A stretch of 64,000 nucleotides of DNA from Anthocerotibacter panamensis C109 (GCF_018389385.1 NZ_CP062698.1:437501-501500), one strand, 5' to 3'. Positions 44,850 through 53,503 are shown, counted from the stretch's first letter. Numbers and translations: made by a program. The notes: generated from the letters alone by a model not told the origin.

Positions 44850-47480
44850 CTATCCTCCGGTCGAGCCGGACACCGGCACTGTCTGGGGCAAGGGGCAGGA
44901 CAGCGCGGACAAGGAATTGCGCAAGCGCTGGCTAAGAAGCGTGAGTAGGCTGGCGCTGACGCCCGGTTCAGAGCGAATCAGGCGAGCGTATACCGCTCCT
45001 GGGATCACCACTATCGCTGCCATGGGAGAGCAGATCGTGACTGTGGCTGAGCGCTTGCCATCATTGAGCGCTGTCAATTCACCAGCACACTCTCCTGAGG
45101 AGATAGTCCCGATGCTGATGATCGTGTCTCCGCGGCGCACAGTAGCTACAGCCTCCCCTTCAACCAATAGATACACGTCTTGAGATTCTTCCTCCTGCTC
45201 AAAAACGACGTCATTGCAGCGCAGTTCTATAGCATAGGAAACTCGTGCCATCTCTTCGAGGGCAGAGGTCTCCGCCAGGATATCGATGGAGCCGAACAGG
45301 GAAGACCGGCTCAATCCAGCCATCCGCCAAGCGAGGCTACCGTAATTCTCAATGGAAGGACCCACAGACAGGATAGGCTGGACCAAGTCCCGGACAAATT
45401 GCGAGGGATCGTTGGTTAGGTTCCGGGCAAAGACCCGACCCGTCCCAGTATCCAGCGTGTAGAGTAACCAGGCGGTATAGGCTCGGACAAGAGAAATAGG
45501 ATTAGCCATAAGCGGATTGAGGCTCTCAAATAGCTCCCTGGTAGAAGGCTTTTCTCGTTCCTGTTTCGGACGTTGTAGCGATAGCCGCAGGTCGTCAGTA
45601 AGCTTGGTTGCCGCCTCAGCGCTGGCTAAACTCTGCATCTCGGCAATCAGTTCGCGGATACAACCGACCTGTAGGTTGCGCGACTGCTTGAGCGCTTGGA
45701 TCAAAAGTGCGCAGTAGAGCTTACCCGGATTGGGAATGTCGTTCAAGAGGGGGGTGAGTAGCATCAAGTAGCTGTTGAGATTGGCGATCTCCTTGAGGCA
45801 GCGGTCGGCTTTTTCATTGAGGACAGAGGAACCCTCAAATAACTCACGGTAGACCCGCTCATGCAACACCTGGGTGACTCCATACTTGTCTCTGAGCGGC
45901 TTGAGCATCGGCAGGGTGCCATCACGCAGGAGCTTAGAGTCCACTACCTTGCGACCAATATTCTCGGCAATCATGCCCTGTAGGGCGTTGCGGTAGCTTT
46001 CTAACTGGATGCGTGTCTCCAGTTCACGGGTATGGTCGAGATTGAAGATTTCCGGGTCTACAATTTTGAGTTCCTGGAAAACTTTCTTTTGCTCCCCTTC
46101 GGTCACGTCGCACTGCGTCCGTAAGCTAGCAAGGACAGAAGATTTCTCCGAGGTCACCGTGCCATCTGCCAAAGCTTCGATGACCGTCTGCTTAAAGATC
46201 TCCAGCCGCTTATCTTTAAATTCCTTGCCCATCGAATAGCGCAGATAGACTTCCCGCAGATCTTTAGGTGGTTGCGATGGAAAAACCTTAGACCACTGAG
46301 ATAAAAACTTACGGCCCAAAGACTCCTGACGCCAGTCTTCCACTGTGCGGTTCAACCCCTTGAAAAGCCAGATGGAAGCTCCGAGCAGAATGACAAACGA
46401 AACAACCCCCTGCAACCAGGGAATGTAGCGCAGTACCGGAGCCCCTGCAAAACTATAGAACGTGATGAAGGCGACGAAGTTGCAGACGCGGTAAATCCCA
46501 TTCATCAAGTCTGCTTCATCCAAGATTATCTGTTTCTTGTCGAGGTAAAGCCGATAGATTTGCTCCAGGACAGAGAAAATTACCAGGCTTAGGAGAATAA
46601 AGAAGATCACTGTTAGAGGAACTGCTACATACTTGGGTACGACTGTCCAGAAGAAAAAGCCCGGTTCAAACAGCTTGCCGAGGATATCCTTCTCCCGAGT
46701 CCACTCCGCAGAAAAGTAGTATTCAAAGGTTCCGCGATGCAGGTAGTACCAACCGTAGTAACCCGCTACCAGACCAGGATAACCATAATAAAATATGCGT
46801 CTTGCCCGGTTGCTGATCTCATCCCAGTAGCCCCGTTCTAGATCAATATCTGGACAACTTATTTTGCAGCCCGTGCAATTTAGACACATAGAAGTGCTGG
46901 GGTCTTTGACTGCGAGCAGCGTGGTCACTCCCATCAGCAAAGGGCGGGGCTCCGAAAAAGCTTTTTCTACGGGACCCATAGGGCAAATATAGTTGCACCA
47001 GGTCTTGCCCGTAAAGAAATAGCCTGTGATAAAAGCCGAGCCAAAGAGTAAAAAGGCGGCAAACTCCAGCAGATAGCTGTCAGGATTGATAAAGAGCAGA
47101 CGAGCCATCAAACTAGCTGATAAGAACCCGAACTGGACATACATGTAGTTTTGCTCAAGCCAAGTCCCTTTCAGACTGGACTTACGCTGGATACCGAATA
47201 CTCGGGGGAGTTGAGCAAAGAAGGCTAGAGGACAGAGTGTGCGCCAGGTGTAATAACCGGCGAACAAGACAAATGCTGGGACGATCAGGACGACCGTCCA
47301 AACAACAAGAGTGCCCATGGGCATGTACTCTTGGGGATACTCAGGATTGACCAAGTTGAAGAATTTACCGTAAGGACCGATGATCGGTTCAAGGGCCAGC
47401 CCTAGCAAACCAACAAGTAACACCAAAAAAGCAAGGTATCGGTACACCTGGGTCTGGGGCTTAAAACGGTCAAAGTTCAT
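44850..47480 (-). CDS. Membrane polyferredoxin (NapH/NosR-like) fused to a cyclic-nucleotide-binding domain
   Basis: 876 residues from ATG 47480, chosen for GGAG 9-10 nt upstream; frames further upstream (to 47702) have no such site. Residues 1-380 hold about six to eight membrane helices. Cys83 (WRTLCPL), Cys162/Cys166 (WCNYICPMGP) and Cys199/202/205/209 (MCLNCTGCKISCP) resemble the NapH/NosR/CcoG type of membrane 4Fe-4S proteins, which pass electrons at the membrane. Residues about 380-735 are helical, with two similar units (IEALADGTVTSEKSSVLASL, and VVDSKLLRDGTLPMLKPLRD). The last about 130 residues (VFEQEEESQDVYLLVEGEA, ECAGELTALNDGKRSATVTI) are a cNMP-binding domain. I know no characterised protein with this layout. 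Confidence 0.8.
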   Translation of the reverse strand: MNFDRFKPQTQVYRYLAFLVLLVGLLGLALEPIIGPYGKFFNLVNPEYPQEYMPMGTLVVWTVVLIVPAFVLFAGYYTWRTLCPLAFFAQLPRVFGIQRKSSLKGTWLEQNYMYVQFGFLSASLMARLLFINPDSYLLEFAAFLLFGSAFITGYFFTGKTWCNYICPMGPVEKAFSEPRPLLMGVTTLLAVKDPSTSMCLNCTGCKISCPDIDLERGYWDEISNRARRIFYYGYPGLVAGYYGWYYLHRGTFEYYFSAEWTREKDILGKLFEPGFFFWTVVPKYVAVPLTVIFFILLSLVIFSVLEQIYRLYLDKKQIILDEADLMNGIYRVCNFVAFITFYSFAGAPVLRYIPWLQGVVSFVILLGASIWLFKGLNRTVEDWRQESLGRKFLSQWSKVFPSQPPKDLREVYLRYSMGKEFKDKRLEIFKQTVIEALADGTVTSEKSSVLASLRTQCDVTEGEQKKVFQELKIVDPEIFNLDHTRELETRIQLESYRNALQGMIAENIGRKVVDSKLLRDGTLPMLKPLRDKYGVTQVLHERVYRELFEGSSVLNEKADRCLKEIANLNSYLMLLTPLLNDIPNPGKLYCALLIQALKQSRNLQVGCIRELIAEMQSLASAEAATKLTDDLRLSLQRPKQEREKPSTRELFESLNPLMANPISLVRAYTAWLLYTLDTGTGRVFARNLTNDPSQFVRDLVQPILSVGPSIENYGSLAWRMAGLSRSSLFGSIDILAETSALEEMARVSYAIELRCNDVVFEQEEESQDVYLLVEGEAVATVRRGDTIISIGTISSGECAGELTALNDGKRSATVTICSPMAAIVVIPGAVYARLIRSEPGVSASLLTLLSQRLRNSLSALSCPLPQTVPVSGSTGG

Positions 47481-48173
47481 AGGGAAACGCTCCATTGGAC
47501 GGGGACAATGCATGAGCAAGAGATAAGGGGAGTATGTTAGGGAATTGAAGAGCCGAAGTAAGGCAGGAGTACTATAACAAAAAAATATTGCTTTGGGTGT
47601 GTTCTTAGATATACAAACGCTACAATTCTTTGCATTAAGGCGGCCATACGATGGCGTGTGACACACAAGGACAAAAGTCAGTTGATCCCGATGGAAAAGC
47701 ATGTAATCTTCATCACTGATTGATCCCCATTTAACCCGCTAAAAAACTTAAGATTGCTTATCATTTTTCTCATAAAAACGTGACTTTAGACGTTTTCTCC
47801 GAGACTGGAGTCTATCAATCACTTATATTAGTAATCCATCATACTTATCTAAACGCTTTGAATAGGGCTTAGTCGCCTCAGTTGTGCCTGATGAGTTTTT
47901 GTTAGAGGTCATAAAAAAGCGTGCGTCAGGCTTCTGCCTAAAATTTTGTCTGCTCCTGTAGACGATTGGTTGCCTAAGTCGCTACGCTCCTAGAGTACAG
48001 TCTATATCTATATTGAGATGGAAAGCTTCGGAATGCCTGCTTTGCCGGGATGTGAATCTGGGACGCTCCATCAACTCCCACCCCTAGTGGGCAACTCACT
48101 ACTGGGCAGGCAAATTTCTCAATAGCCTGAAAATTTGCGATAGGATGGCAAGGAGGGCGTATGAGAGACTGTC
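47481..48173. other. Long AT-rich intergenic region between polyferredoxin and vipp1
   Basis: About 690 bp without a supported gene. The first half is AT-rich and contains an odd palindrome GTGTG-A-CACAC at 47656-47666. The last 140 bp can fold: TGCCTGC (48034-48040) with GCAGGCA (48106-48112), and GCAAATTT (48110-48117) with AAATTTGC (48131-48138). A short frame near 47888-47965 (25 codons, no Shine-Dalgarno) is not considered coding. A small RNA could be encoded here, but no family is recognised. Confidence 0.5.
48110..48138 (+). repeat. Inverted repeat upstream of vipp1
   Basis: GCAAATTT (48110-48117) and AAATTTGC (48131-48138) form a perfect 8-bp stem with a 13-nt loop, 36 bp before the vipp1 ATG. 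GGAGGG-like bases (AAGGAGGGCG) follow downstream. It overlaps the right arm of another possible stem, so the two cannot form together. Confidence 0.5.
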
Positions 48174-48890
48174 ATGGGACTATTTGACCGGATTGGCACC
48201 GTAATCAAGGCGAACTTGAACTCCTTAGTTTCTTCTGCTGAGGACCCCGAGAAAATTCTGGACCAGACCGTCAATGATATGCAGGAGGACCTGATCCAGA
48301 TGCGGCAGGCCGTTGCTCAGGCTATCGCGAGCGAGAAGCGTACCGAGCAGAGCTTGAAGCAAAACCTGGAGCAGAGTAAGCAGTGGCAAGACCGAGCTGC
48401 GCTTGCTCTGACTAAGGGCAATGAAGACTTGGCCCGCGAAGCCCTTACCCGGCGCAAGAGTGTCGTCGAGACGGCCAATGGTCTACAGGAATCTCTAGCC
48501 AAACAAAAAGAAACGGTAACTAAACTGCGCCAAAATCTGACGGCACTGGAAGGGAAAATTGCCGAAGCCAAGGCCAAAAAAGATCTCTTGGTCGCTCGTG
48601 CCAAATCAGCTAAGGCATCAGAGAGCATTAATCAGGTCCTTAACAAGGTTTCACCGGGTTCTTCGCTGGCTACTTTTGACCGTATGGAGCAAAAAGTCCT
48701 TGATATGGAAGCCCGCTCAGCAGCAGTGGGCGAGCTGACCGGCGACAGCGTCGAAGATCAGTTCAAGGCACTCGAATCGGGTACAGAAGCGGTAGACGAT
48801 GAACTGCTAGCCCTCAAAGCCCAAATGGGATTGCTGCCTCCTACTCAGCCCAAGCCTCAATTGACTGATGGCATCGACGCCGCCAAATGA
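48174..48890 (+). CDS. vipp1: Vipp1/IM30 (PspA family) membrane-remodelling protein
   Basis: 238 residues; AAGGAGGGCG lies about 15 nt before the ATG. MGLFDRIGTVIKANLNSLVSSAEDPEKILDQTVNDMQEDLIQMRQAVAQAIAS is the amphipathic first helix and start of the ESCRT-III-like coiled coil; QWQDRAALALTKGNEDLAREAL and FDRMEQKVLDMEARS are family marks. The C-terminus after DDELLALKAQMGL adds only about 20 residues (LPPTQPKPQLTDGIDAAK), shorter than the tail of most cyanobacterial Vipp1 and closer to PspA. The family maintains membranes and helps thylakoid formation. Overlaps moaD by ATGA. Confidence 0.9.
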   Translation: MGLFDRIGTVIKANLNSLVSSAEDPEKILDQTVNDMQEDLIQMRQAVAQAIASEKRTEQSLKQNLEQSKQWQDRAALALTKGNEDLAREALTRRKSVVETANGLQESLAKQKETVTKLRQNLTALEGKIAEAKAKKDLLVARAKSAKASESINQVLNKVSPGSSLATFDRMEQKVLDMEARSAAVGELTGDSVEDQFKALESGTEAVDDELLALKAQMGLLPPTQPKPQLTDGIDAAK

Positions 48891-49156
48891 TACTGGTTTA
48901 CCGGATGACCATGACCATTACGCTCAAACTTTTCGCCGCTTACCGTGAAGCTCTGGGAAGCGGCGAATTATTGTTAGAAGTGGCTCCGGGAACTACCGTC
49001 GCCCAAGTCCTCACTAGACTGGTACAGGACCACCCTGAACTGGGGCGCTGGCAGACGGTAACCCGTTTTGGTGTCAACCAAGCATTTGTTTCTGCCGAGA
49101 CGCCACTCCAACAGGGTGATGAAGTAGTTTTTATTCCTCCGGTCAGTGGTGGCTGA
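48887..49156 (+). CDS. moaD: MoaD/ThiS-family sulphur carrier
   Basis: 89 residues from ATG 48887 (ATGA overlap with vipp1); ATG 48905 is an alternative. TITLKLFAAYREALGSGELLLEV is the beta-grasp start and GDEVVFIPPVSGG ends in the di-glycine that is thiocarboxylated. FAAYREALG is the MoaD-type N-terminus rather than ThiS. It is the small subunit of molybdopterin synthase; its partner MoaE is at 43967. The overlap with vipp1 and tsaB makes a compact three-gene transcript with no obvious shared purpose. Confidence 0.88.
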   Translation: MILVYRMTMTITLKLFAAYREALGSGELLLEVAPGTTVAQVLTRLVQDHPELGRWQTVTRFGVNQAFVSAETPLQQGDEVVFIPPVSGG

Positions 49157-49748
49157 GTGGGGGCTGGGTCTTTACACGTGTGGGGCTTGGTTGGGCCTCG
49201 CGCGAGGCCGTCAAGGAGAACCGCCGCTGAGCGCTCAATGGCTAGAGGGCCGTCAGCTCTCAGAATCGCTCATCCCTCGTATAGCTGCGTTTTTGCCTCC
49301 TACGACTTGGGCAGACTTGGCCTGGGTCGCTGTGGTGGCGGGGCCTGGAAGTTTTACCAGTCTGCGGTTAGGCGTGGTGGTGGCCCGGACCCTGGGGCAG
49401 GCTCTGGATATTCCCGTCTTTACCCAATCAGCGCTCTACTGCGCTACCCAAGCTTCGCGGACTCCGGTCCAAGCAGTCACCATGGCGGCGCACGGAGGTC
49501 AGGTCTACGGAGCTATCTGGGACAGCAAAAATAATGTAGTCCCGGAACAGTTGCTGGCTCCTCAACAGTGGCAGGAGTTGGCTCAGGGCTATCCTGTGGT
49601 CAGCGTCGATGAAATGCCAGCAACTGCGCTGGTTGAGGCATTGGTCCATGGGTCTTGGGCGCAGTTTGCCCGTGGAGCACGCCCGGACTGGCAGTCGGCG
49701 GTTCCGCTATATTTGCAACCTTTCCCCGCTCCATATCAGTCTTCTTAA
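49146..49748 (+). CDS. tsaB: tRNA threonylcarbamoyladenosine biosynthesis protein TsaB
   Basis: 200 residues from GTG 49146, overlapping moaD by 11 bp. The ASKHA-like fold shows in VAVVAGPGSFTSLRLGVVVARTLGQAL, the TsaB signature, followed by IPVFTQSALYCATQ and AAHGGQVYGAIW. The first strand motif (usual LxIDTS) is divergent (GLYTCGAWLGLA). TsaB is the scaffold for TsaD in making t6A37 on ANN-decoding tRNAs. It ends 47 bp before the convergent DUF58 gene. Confidence 0.88.
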   Translation: MVAEWGLGLYTCGAWLGLARGRQGEPPLSAQWLEGRQLSESLIPRIAAFLPPTTWADLAWVAVVAGPGSFTSLRLGVVVARTLGQALDIPVFTQSALYCATQASRTPVQAVTMAAHGGQVYGAIWDSKNNVVPEQLLAPQQWQELAQGYPVVSVDEMPATALVEALVHGSWAQFARGARPDWQSAVPLYLQPFPAPYQSS

Positions 49749-49795
49749 TCGCGCTACTCAACCTCAAAAGCAACTTAATGCCCCAATCGTAAACT

Positions 49796-50869
49796 TTACC
49801 GCACCCGCTCCAACTGTCCCCCCAAAGCCTCTTCCATCCGCAAGCACACCTGTGCCTGTGCAACCTCTACCCCGAACCAAACCCACTCCACCTCCGATTC
49901 CGACGACTCAGGAGCCTTTGGGCTAAACCAAAAGACGGTCCCATCGATTATCGCAGGCGTGGCCCAATCCGTTTGCAGCGCCACTTCAGCTAGGTAAGCC
50001 AACCCCTCCTCCCGTTGTGTAATCACCTTATCCCCCGTCGCTAAACCAATCTCAAGGCCCCGGCGCAGCCCTAAGACCAAGAGCGAAGCCACGGCCTCTA
50101 TCGCCAGTTCAAAATGCTCCTGTGCCCAGGGAGCCGCCAGATCTAGGACTAAGGTCAGTCCTCCTCCGCCTTGAGGCTGTTCCAATTCCCGCACCTGAAG
50201 CGTTCCTGACCGTGCACTAGTCCGCCAATGTACCCACCGCATCGGGTCACCCGAACGATAGGGTCGCACCGAGCGCGTCGAGCCCTCCATCGTTGCGTTG
50301 CGCAATCCTCGGACACTCTGCCGGGGCTGATTGCGGGAACGACCCGCCTGCTCTAACAGGGGACAACCCTGCACCAGCCAGATCCGGGGATAGACCAACA
50401 GCCGCGCCGGAGCCGGGAGCTTGCGCCTGCGAAAAAAGAGCCCCAAGGGAGCCGCCGACAGAGCAATAACCCCCGCCCAAGCATAGACCCCCCGGTGCTG
50501 CGGTTCTAACGTGTAGGTGAGTGTGGCAGGGAGCGTTTCCACCGCCTGAAAAATAGATTCCCCCAACCGCTCCGGCAAATCGTCCCGTAGCTCCAGCAAC
50601 ACCCGCGTCCGATGACCCGTGACCGTGAAGACCAGGGTGACCGACTCCCCTACCCCGGTAGGCGCATACTCCAGGCGAACTACCTCCAGACGGCGCAACT
50701 CCCAGAGCGGACCTAGTGCCCCCAAGATCAAAAATGCCAGCCCCAGCCCGCTCATAGCATAGAGCCAACCTGAGAGCGTATTAGTCGCCGCCCCAAAGAA
50801 AAAAATGACCATCGCCCATAAGACGATGGCCCCAAAAGTAGGACGGACCAATCTAGACTCTAACCACAC
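49796..50869 (-). CDS. DUF58 domain membrane protein
   Basis: 357 residues from GTG 50869, with AAGGAGGGAGTTT directly upstream. Two membrane helices lie at about 13-50 (GAIVLWAMVIFFFGAATNTL, AMSGLGLAFLILGALGPL). The DUF58 core is TRSVRPYRSGDPMRWVHWRTSARSGTLQVRELEQPQGG. A vWA-like domain follows (LTLVLDLAAP). DUF58 proteins are often next to MoxR AAA ATPases and act in envelope or metal-enzyme assembly; no moxR gene is here. ExbD/ExbB genes follow upstream on the same strand. Confidence 0.85.
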   Translation of the reverse strand: MWLESRLVRPTFGAIVLWAMVIFFFGAATNTLSGWLYAMSGLGLAFLILGALGPLWELRRLEVVRLEYAPTGVGESVTLVFTVTGHRTRVLLELRDDLPERLGESIFQAVETLPATLTYTLEPQHRGVYAWAGVIALSAAPLGLFFRRRKLPAPARLLVYPRIWLVQGCPLLEQAGRSRNQPRQSVRGLRNATMEGSTRSVRPYRSGDPMRWVHWRTSARSGTLQVRELEQPQGGGGLTLVLDLAAPWAQEHFELAIEAVASLLVLGLRRGLEIGLATGDKVITQREEGLAYLAEVALQTDWATPAIIDGTVFWFSPKAPESSESEVEWVWFGVEVAQAQVCLRMEEALGGQLERVR

Positions 50870-50920
50870 AAACTCCCTCCTTCTTCACCCATGAGGGGCG
50901 CGTACCCCCGCTCTATGCGC

Positions 50921-51340
50921 TCAATTCTTCTGCTGCGTGGCGACGACCAGTTTCTGCAAACCTGCCTGTCTAGCCGAATCCATCACCTTCACGACATCTT
51001 TTTGTTTGGCGTTGCCGTCCGCCTGCACCACCAGCACTTTCTGACTGGTGGCTTTGGCTTCACGCTGAATCGCCGACAAGAGCGCATTGGGGCTGACGAC
51101 CGTGCCGTTGACTGCGAACTTGCCGTCCGCACCCACGCCCACAATTAAGCTCTTGGTTTCACCTTTATCTCCCGAACTCGAACTCGGTAATTCCACTTTG
51201 AGGCCCGAGTTCTGAATCAGAGGAGCTGTGATGAGCAGGATAATAACCAATACCAAAAAAACGTCTGTCAGAGGCGTGATATTGATCTCGTTAAAACCAC
51301 CGCGTCGGCCACCGCGCCGTCCGCCCGCTTGAATAGCCAT
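50921..51340 (-). CDS. exbD: ExbD/TolR-type energy transducer
   Basis: 139 residues. A Gly/Arg-rich N-terminal tail (GGRRGGRRGGFNEINITPLTDVFLVLVIILLITAP) leads into the single membrane helix with the conserved Asp (residue about 26) that couples proton flow. The periplasmic domain (NSGLKVELPSSSSGDKGE...KVLVVQADGNAKQKDVVKVMDSARQAGLQKLVVAT) is the ExbD/TolR fold. Works with the ExbB gene 15 bp upstream to energise an outer-membrane transporter or envelope machine. No TonB or TolA in the window. Confidence 0.93.
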   Translation of the reverse strand: MAIQAGGRRGGRRGGFNEINITPLTDVFLVLVIILLITAPLIQNSGLKVELPSSSSGDKGETKSLIVGVGADGKFAVNGTVVSPNALLSAIQREAKATSQKVLVVQADGNAKQKDVVKVMDSARQAGLQKLVVATQQKN

Positions 51341-51355
51341 CGACTCCTCCTTGGG

Positions 51356-52090
51356 TTAGAGCAAATCCTTCGGAAACGGCTTAGTCTCCAGGGACGGAGC
51401 GCTGAGGGGGCTGGTGAGCGACTCTGCGACCGGGGCTGTAGGCTGTCCGGTAAAACTCAGGAACAGGAGTTTGATCTGTTGCAGGTCGTCATCAAAGCGG
51501 GCCGCCAGACTGTTAAAGACGTTATAGGCAACGACCGCGATGATCGCAATGATGAGACCCGTAGCAGTAGCGATCAGGGCGAACCCGATTTCCTTAGCCA
51601 GGGCATTGCTGGTGGCTCCTGCTTCGGCATAGGTCTGGAAGGAGCGCAGGATACCAACGACGGTACCCAACAGGCCGACGAAGGGAGTGATAGCCCCGAT
51701 GGTCCCCAACACGGAGAGGTTCTTCTCCAGTTTTCGCATCCCCAAGTTCATGCGAATGTCGAAGGCAGTATTAAAGTCAGCCGTCCGGGAAGCGAGCAGG
51801 CGGACCCCATCCTCAGCTACGCCTCCGATGACGCCCCCGACCAGACCTGCTGTGTACTGGGCCTGAGTGTAATTCCCTTGCTCCAAGTCGCGTTGCAGGC
51901 GCTGGGTCAACTGCTCAACATCCTTCTGATTACGGTTGTAGTAGAGGGCGCGCTCGAAGATGACCGCCACAGTCAGGACCGAGGCCGCCAACATAGGAAA
52001 GGAGATCCACCAGTCATTGAGGATGAAACGGATGAGGTCAGCAAACATGTTCGAGGTCGGATAGGTCTTGTCAATTGTAGACAAATTCAC
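51356..52090 (-). CDS. exbB: ExbB/TolQ-type proton channel
   Basis: 244 residues as given; the start is GTG 52090 or ATG 52048. The MotA/TolQ/ExbB domain has VIFERALYYNRN near the N-terminus, a cytoplasmic part (MRKLEKNLSVLGTIGAITPFVGLLGTVVGILRSF) and the third helix (EIGFALIATATGLIIAIIAVVAYNVF). It forms the pentameric channel around ExbD. Divergent from the FAH-family gene. Confidence 0.93.
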   Translation of the reverse strand: MNLSTIDKTYPTSNMFADLIRFILNDWWISFPMLAASVLTVAVIFERALYYNRNQKDVEQLTQRLQRDLEQGNYTQAQYTAGLVGGVIGGVAEDGVRLLASRTADFNTAFDIRMNLGMRKLEKNLSVLGTIGAITPFVGLLGTVVGILRSFQTYAEAGATSNALAKEIGFALIATATGLIIAIIAVVAYNVFNSLAARFDDDLQQIKLLFLSFTGQPTAPVAESLTSPLSAPSLETKPFPKDLL

Positions 52091-52163
52091 CTAGGACTTA
52101 CCAGCTTTGATGAAAAGGGCAGGTTAAACTGGTGCACGCTGGCTAATAAAAAGGAGAGGCAGA

Positions 52164-52913
52164 GTGCTCACCGTGCGCTTTCAACGACGTGTCGAGGAAC
52201 CATCCTCCCCAACCCCAGTCCAGCATGGGGTCTGGGAAGATGACCATATTCAGACGGCTACGGAGTCCTTCACGCTCGATGAGGTGACCCTGTTGCCGCC
52301 CTGCCAGCCCACAAAGATCATCGGCGTGGGCAAGAACTATGCTGACCACGCCCAGGAAATGGGCGGTCAGGTCCCCGCTGAACCCCTACTCTTTCTAAAA
52401 GTCCCCTCCTCCCTCACCGCCCCCGGCCAGCCCATTGTCCTGCCCCAAGTCTCCCAAATGGTTCACTACGAGGGCGAATTGGCCGTGGTCATCGGAAAAC
52501 TTGCCTCCCGCGTCCCGATCGAGACAGCCCAGGAATACATTGCAGGCTACACCTGCGGCAATGATGTGACTGCCCGTGACTTCCAGCGCAAGGACAACCA
52601 GTGGACCCGCGCCAAGGGCTTTGATAGCTTCTGCCCCCTCGGGCCATGCTTGCGCCCCGGCCCCCTTGACCCTGCAACCCGCCTGGAGACCCGCCTGAAC
52701 GGCAAGATCGTCCAATCGGCTCCCATCAGCCAGATGGTTTTCTCGCCCTATTTTCTGGTCGCCTATATCAGCCAGATCATGACCCTCTACCCCGGCGATG
52801 TCATTCTGACCGGGACTCCGGCGGGGGTTGGTTCCCTAAGCCCCGGAGATCTGGTAAACATCACTATTGAAGGCATCGGGACCTTGACCAACCCCGTGAT
52901 CAGCGGCCCGTAG
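52164..52913 (+). CDS. Fumarylacetoacetate hydrolase family protein
   Basis: 249 residues from GTG 52164, AAAAGGAGAGG before it. KIIGVGKNYADHAQEMG and LFLKVPSSLTAPGQPIVLP are the family's first blocks; VHYEGELAVVIGK carries the Glu metal ligands, and NDVTARDFQRKDNQWTRAKGFDSFCPLGP the Asp and Lys. GDVILTGTPAGVG ends the core. These enzymes hydrolyse or decarboxylate C-C bonds of oxo-acids; this short form resembles FAHD1-type acylpyruvase/oxaloacetate decarboxylase. Substrate not determinable here. Confidence 0.9.
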   Translation: MLTVRFQRRVEEPSSPTPVQHGVWEDDHIQTATESFTLDEVTLLPPCQPTKIIGVGKNYADHAQEMGGQVPAEPLLFLKVPSSLTAPGQPIVLPQVSQMVHYEGELAVVIGKLASRVPIETAQEYIAGYTCGNDVTARDFQRKDNQWTRAKGFDSFCPLGPCLRPGPLDPATRLETRLNGKIVQSAPISQMVFSPYFLVAYISQIMTLYPGDVILTGTPAGVGSLSPGDLVNITIEGIGTLTNPVISGP

Positions 52914-52951
52914 ACATTACGGAGTTTCTTGCAAAGAAAACCTGTGTCTGG

Positions 52952-53404
52952 CTAGGGAGCCTCTAAGGAAACTGGTGGCACCTCAGCGGCATAGGACGAG
53001 AGGAGTGCTCGTTGGTTGACTTGGGTGCCGGGGCGCAACAAGTCGTGAACGCGCTGTAGCAGCACTTCTAACTGATTCACCCGCTTGACTAGGATATCGG
53101 TCGCACCTTGATTGATGGCGAAGCGCCGTTCTAAGGGCTCAATGGGCTCTTTGCGGTCAATCGTGAGGAGGATCGGCATCCACGGATAAAAATCCTGGCA
53201 GTGGCGGCAGACATCGTAAGGATTGATGCCGTCTTCACCCATGTCTAGAATCAGTAGATAGGGCGTTTCACACTGGATACGTTCGTCGAAATTACGCGCT
53301 GAAGTATAGCAGACAACATCATATTCTTGGGAGAGCAACGCCTGAGCAAAGCGCAGACGGTAATATGCGTGCTTCTCGATCAGCAACACTTTTTCTCGAC
53401 GCAT
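52952..53404 (-). CDS. Receiver-domain protein (CheY-like), divergent acidic pocket
   Basis: 150 residues from ATG 53404 (GGGAG 7 nt upstream; 53428 possible). The receiver core is EKVLLIEKHAYYRLRFAQAL, LILDMGEDG (phospho-acceptor Asp54), ILLTIDRKEP and ATDILVKRV (Lys107). The second acidic residue of the Mg pocket is Lys11 rather than Asp, so phosphorylation may be weakened. It is a paralogue of the adjacent gene at 53504; both share PYDxCxxxQ/R, GATDxLxK and the linker LLRxxxLV/HDLL. Confidence 0.85.
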   Translation of the reverse strand: MRREKVLLIEKHAYYRLRFAQALLSQEYDVVCYTSARNFDERIQCETPYLLILDMGEDGINPYDVCRHCQDFYPWMPILLTIDRKEPIEPLERRFAINQGATDILVKRVNQLEVLLQRVHDLLRPGTQVNQRALLSSYAAEVPPVSLEAP

Positions 53405-53503
53405 CCGAAGCTCCCGCAGATCCACCACTCAGATCATCTATAACCATAGCCCCAAGTGGACGCCAACACACTGCGTATTTCACACACTGGTTAGCAAAAA
53501 TAC

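Noticed and set aside
47888-47965. 25-codon GTG frame in the vipp1 upstream region
   Set aside because: No Shine-Dalgarno and no protein-like composition; the region is better read as non-coding.
51329-52243. Long plus-strand frame of 304 codons
   Set aside because: It lies opposite the exbB gene with its TolQ motifs, and its translation has no family likeness.
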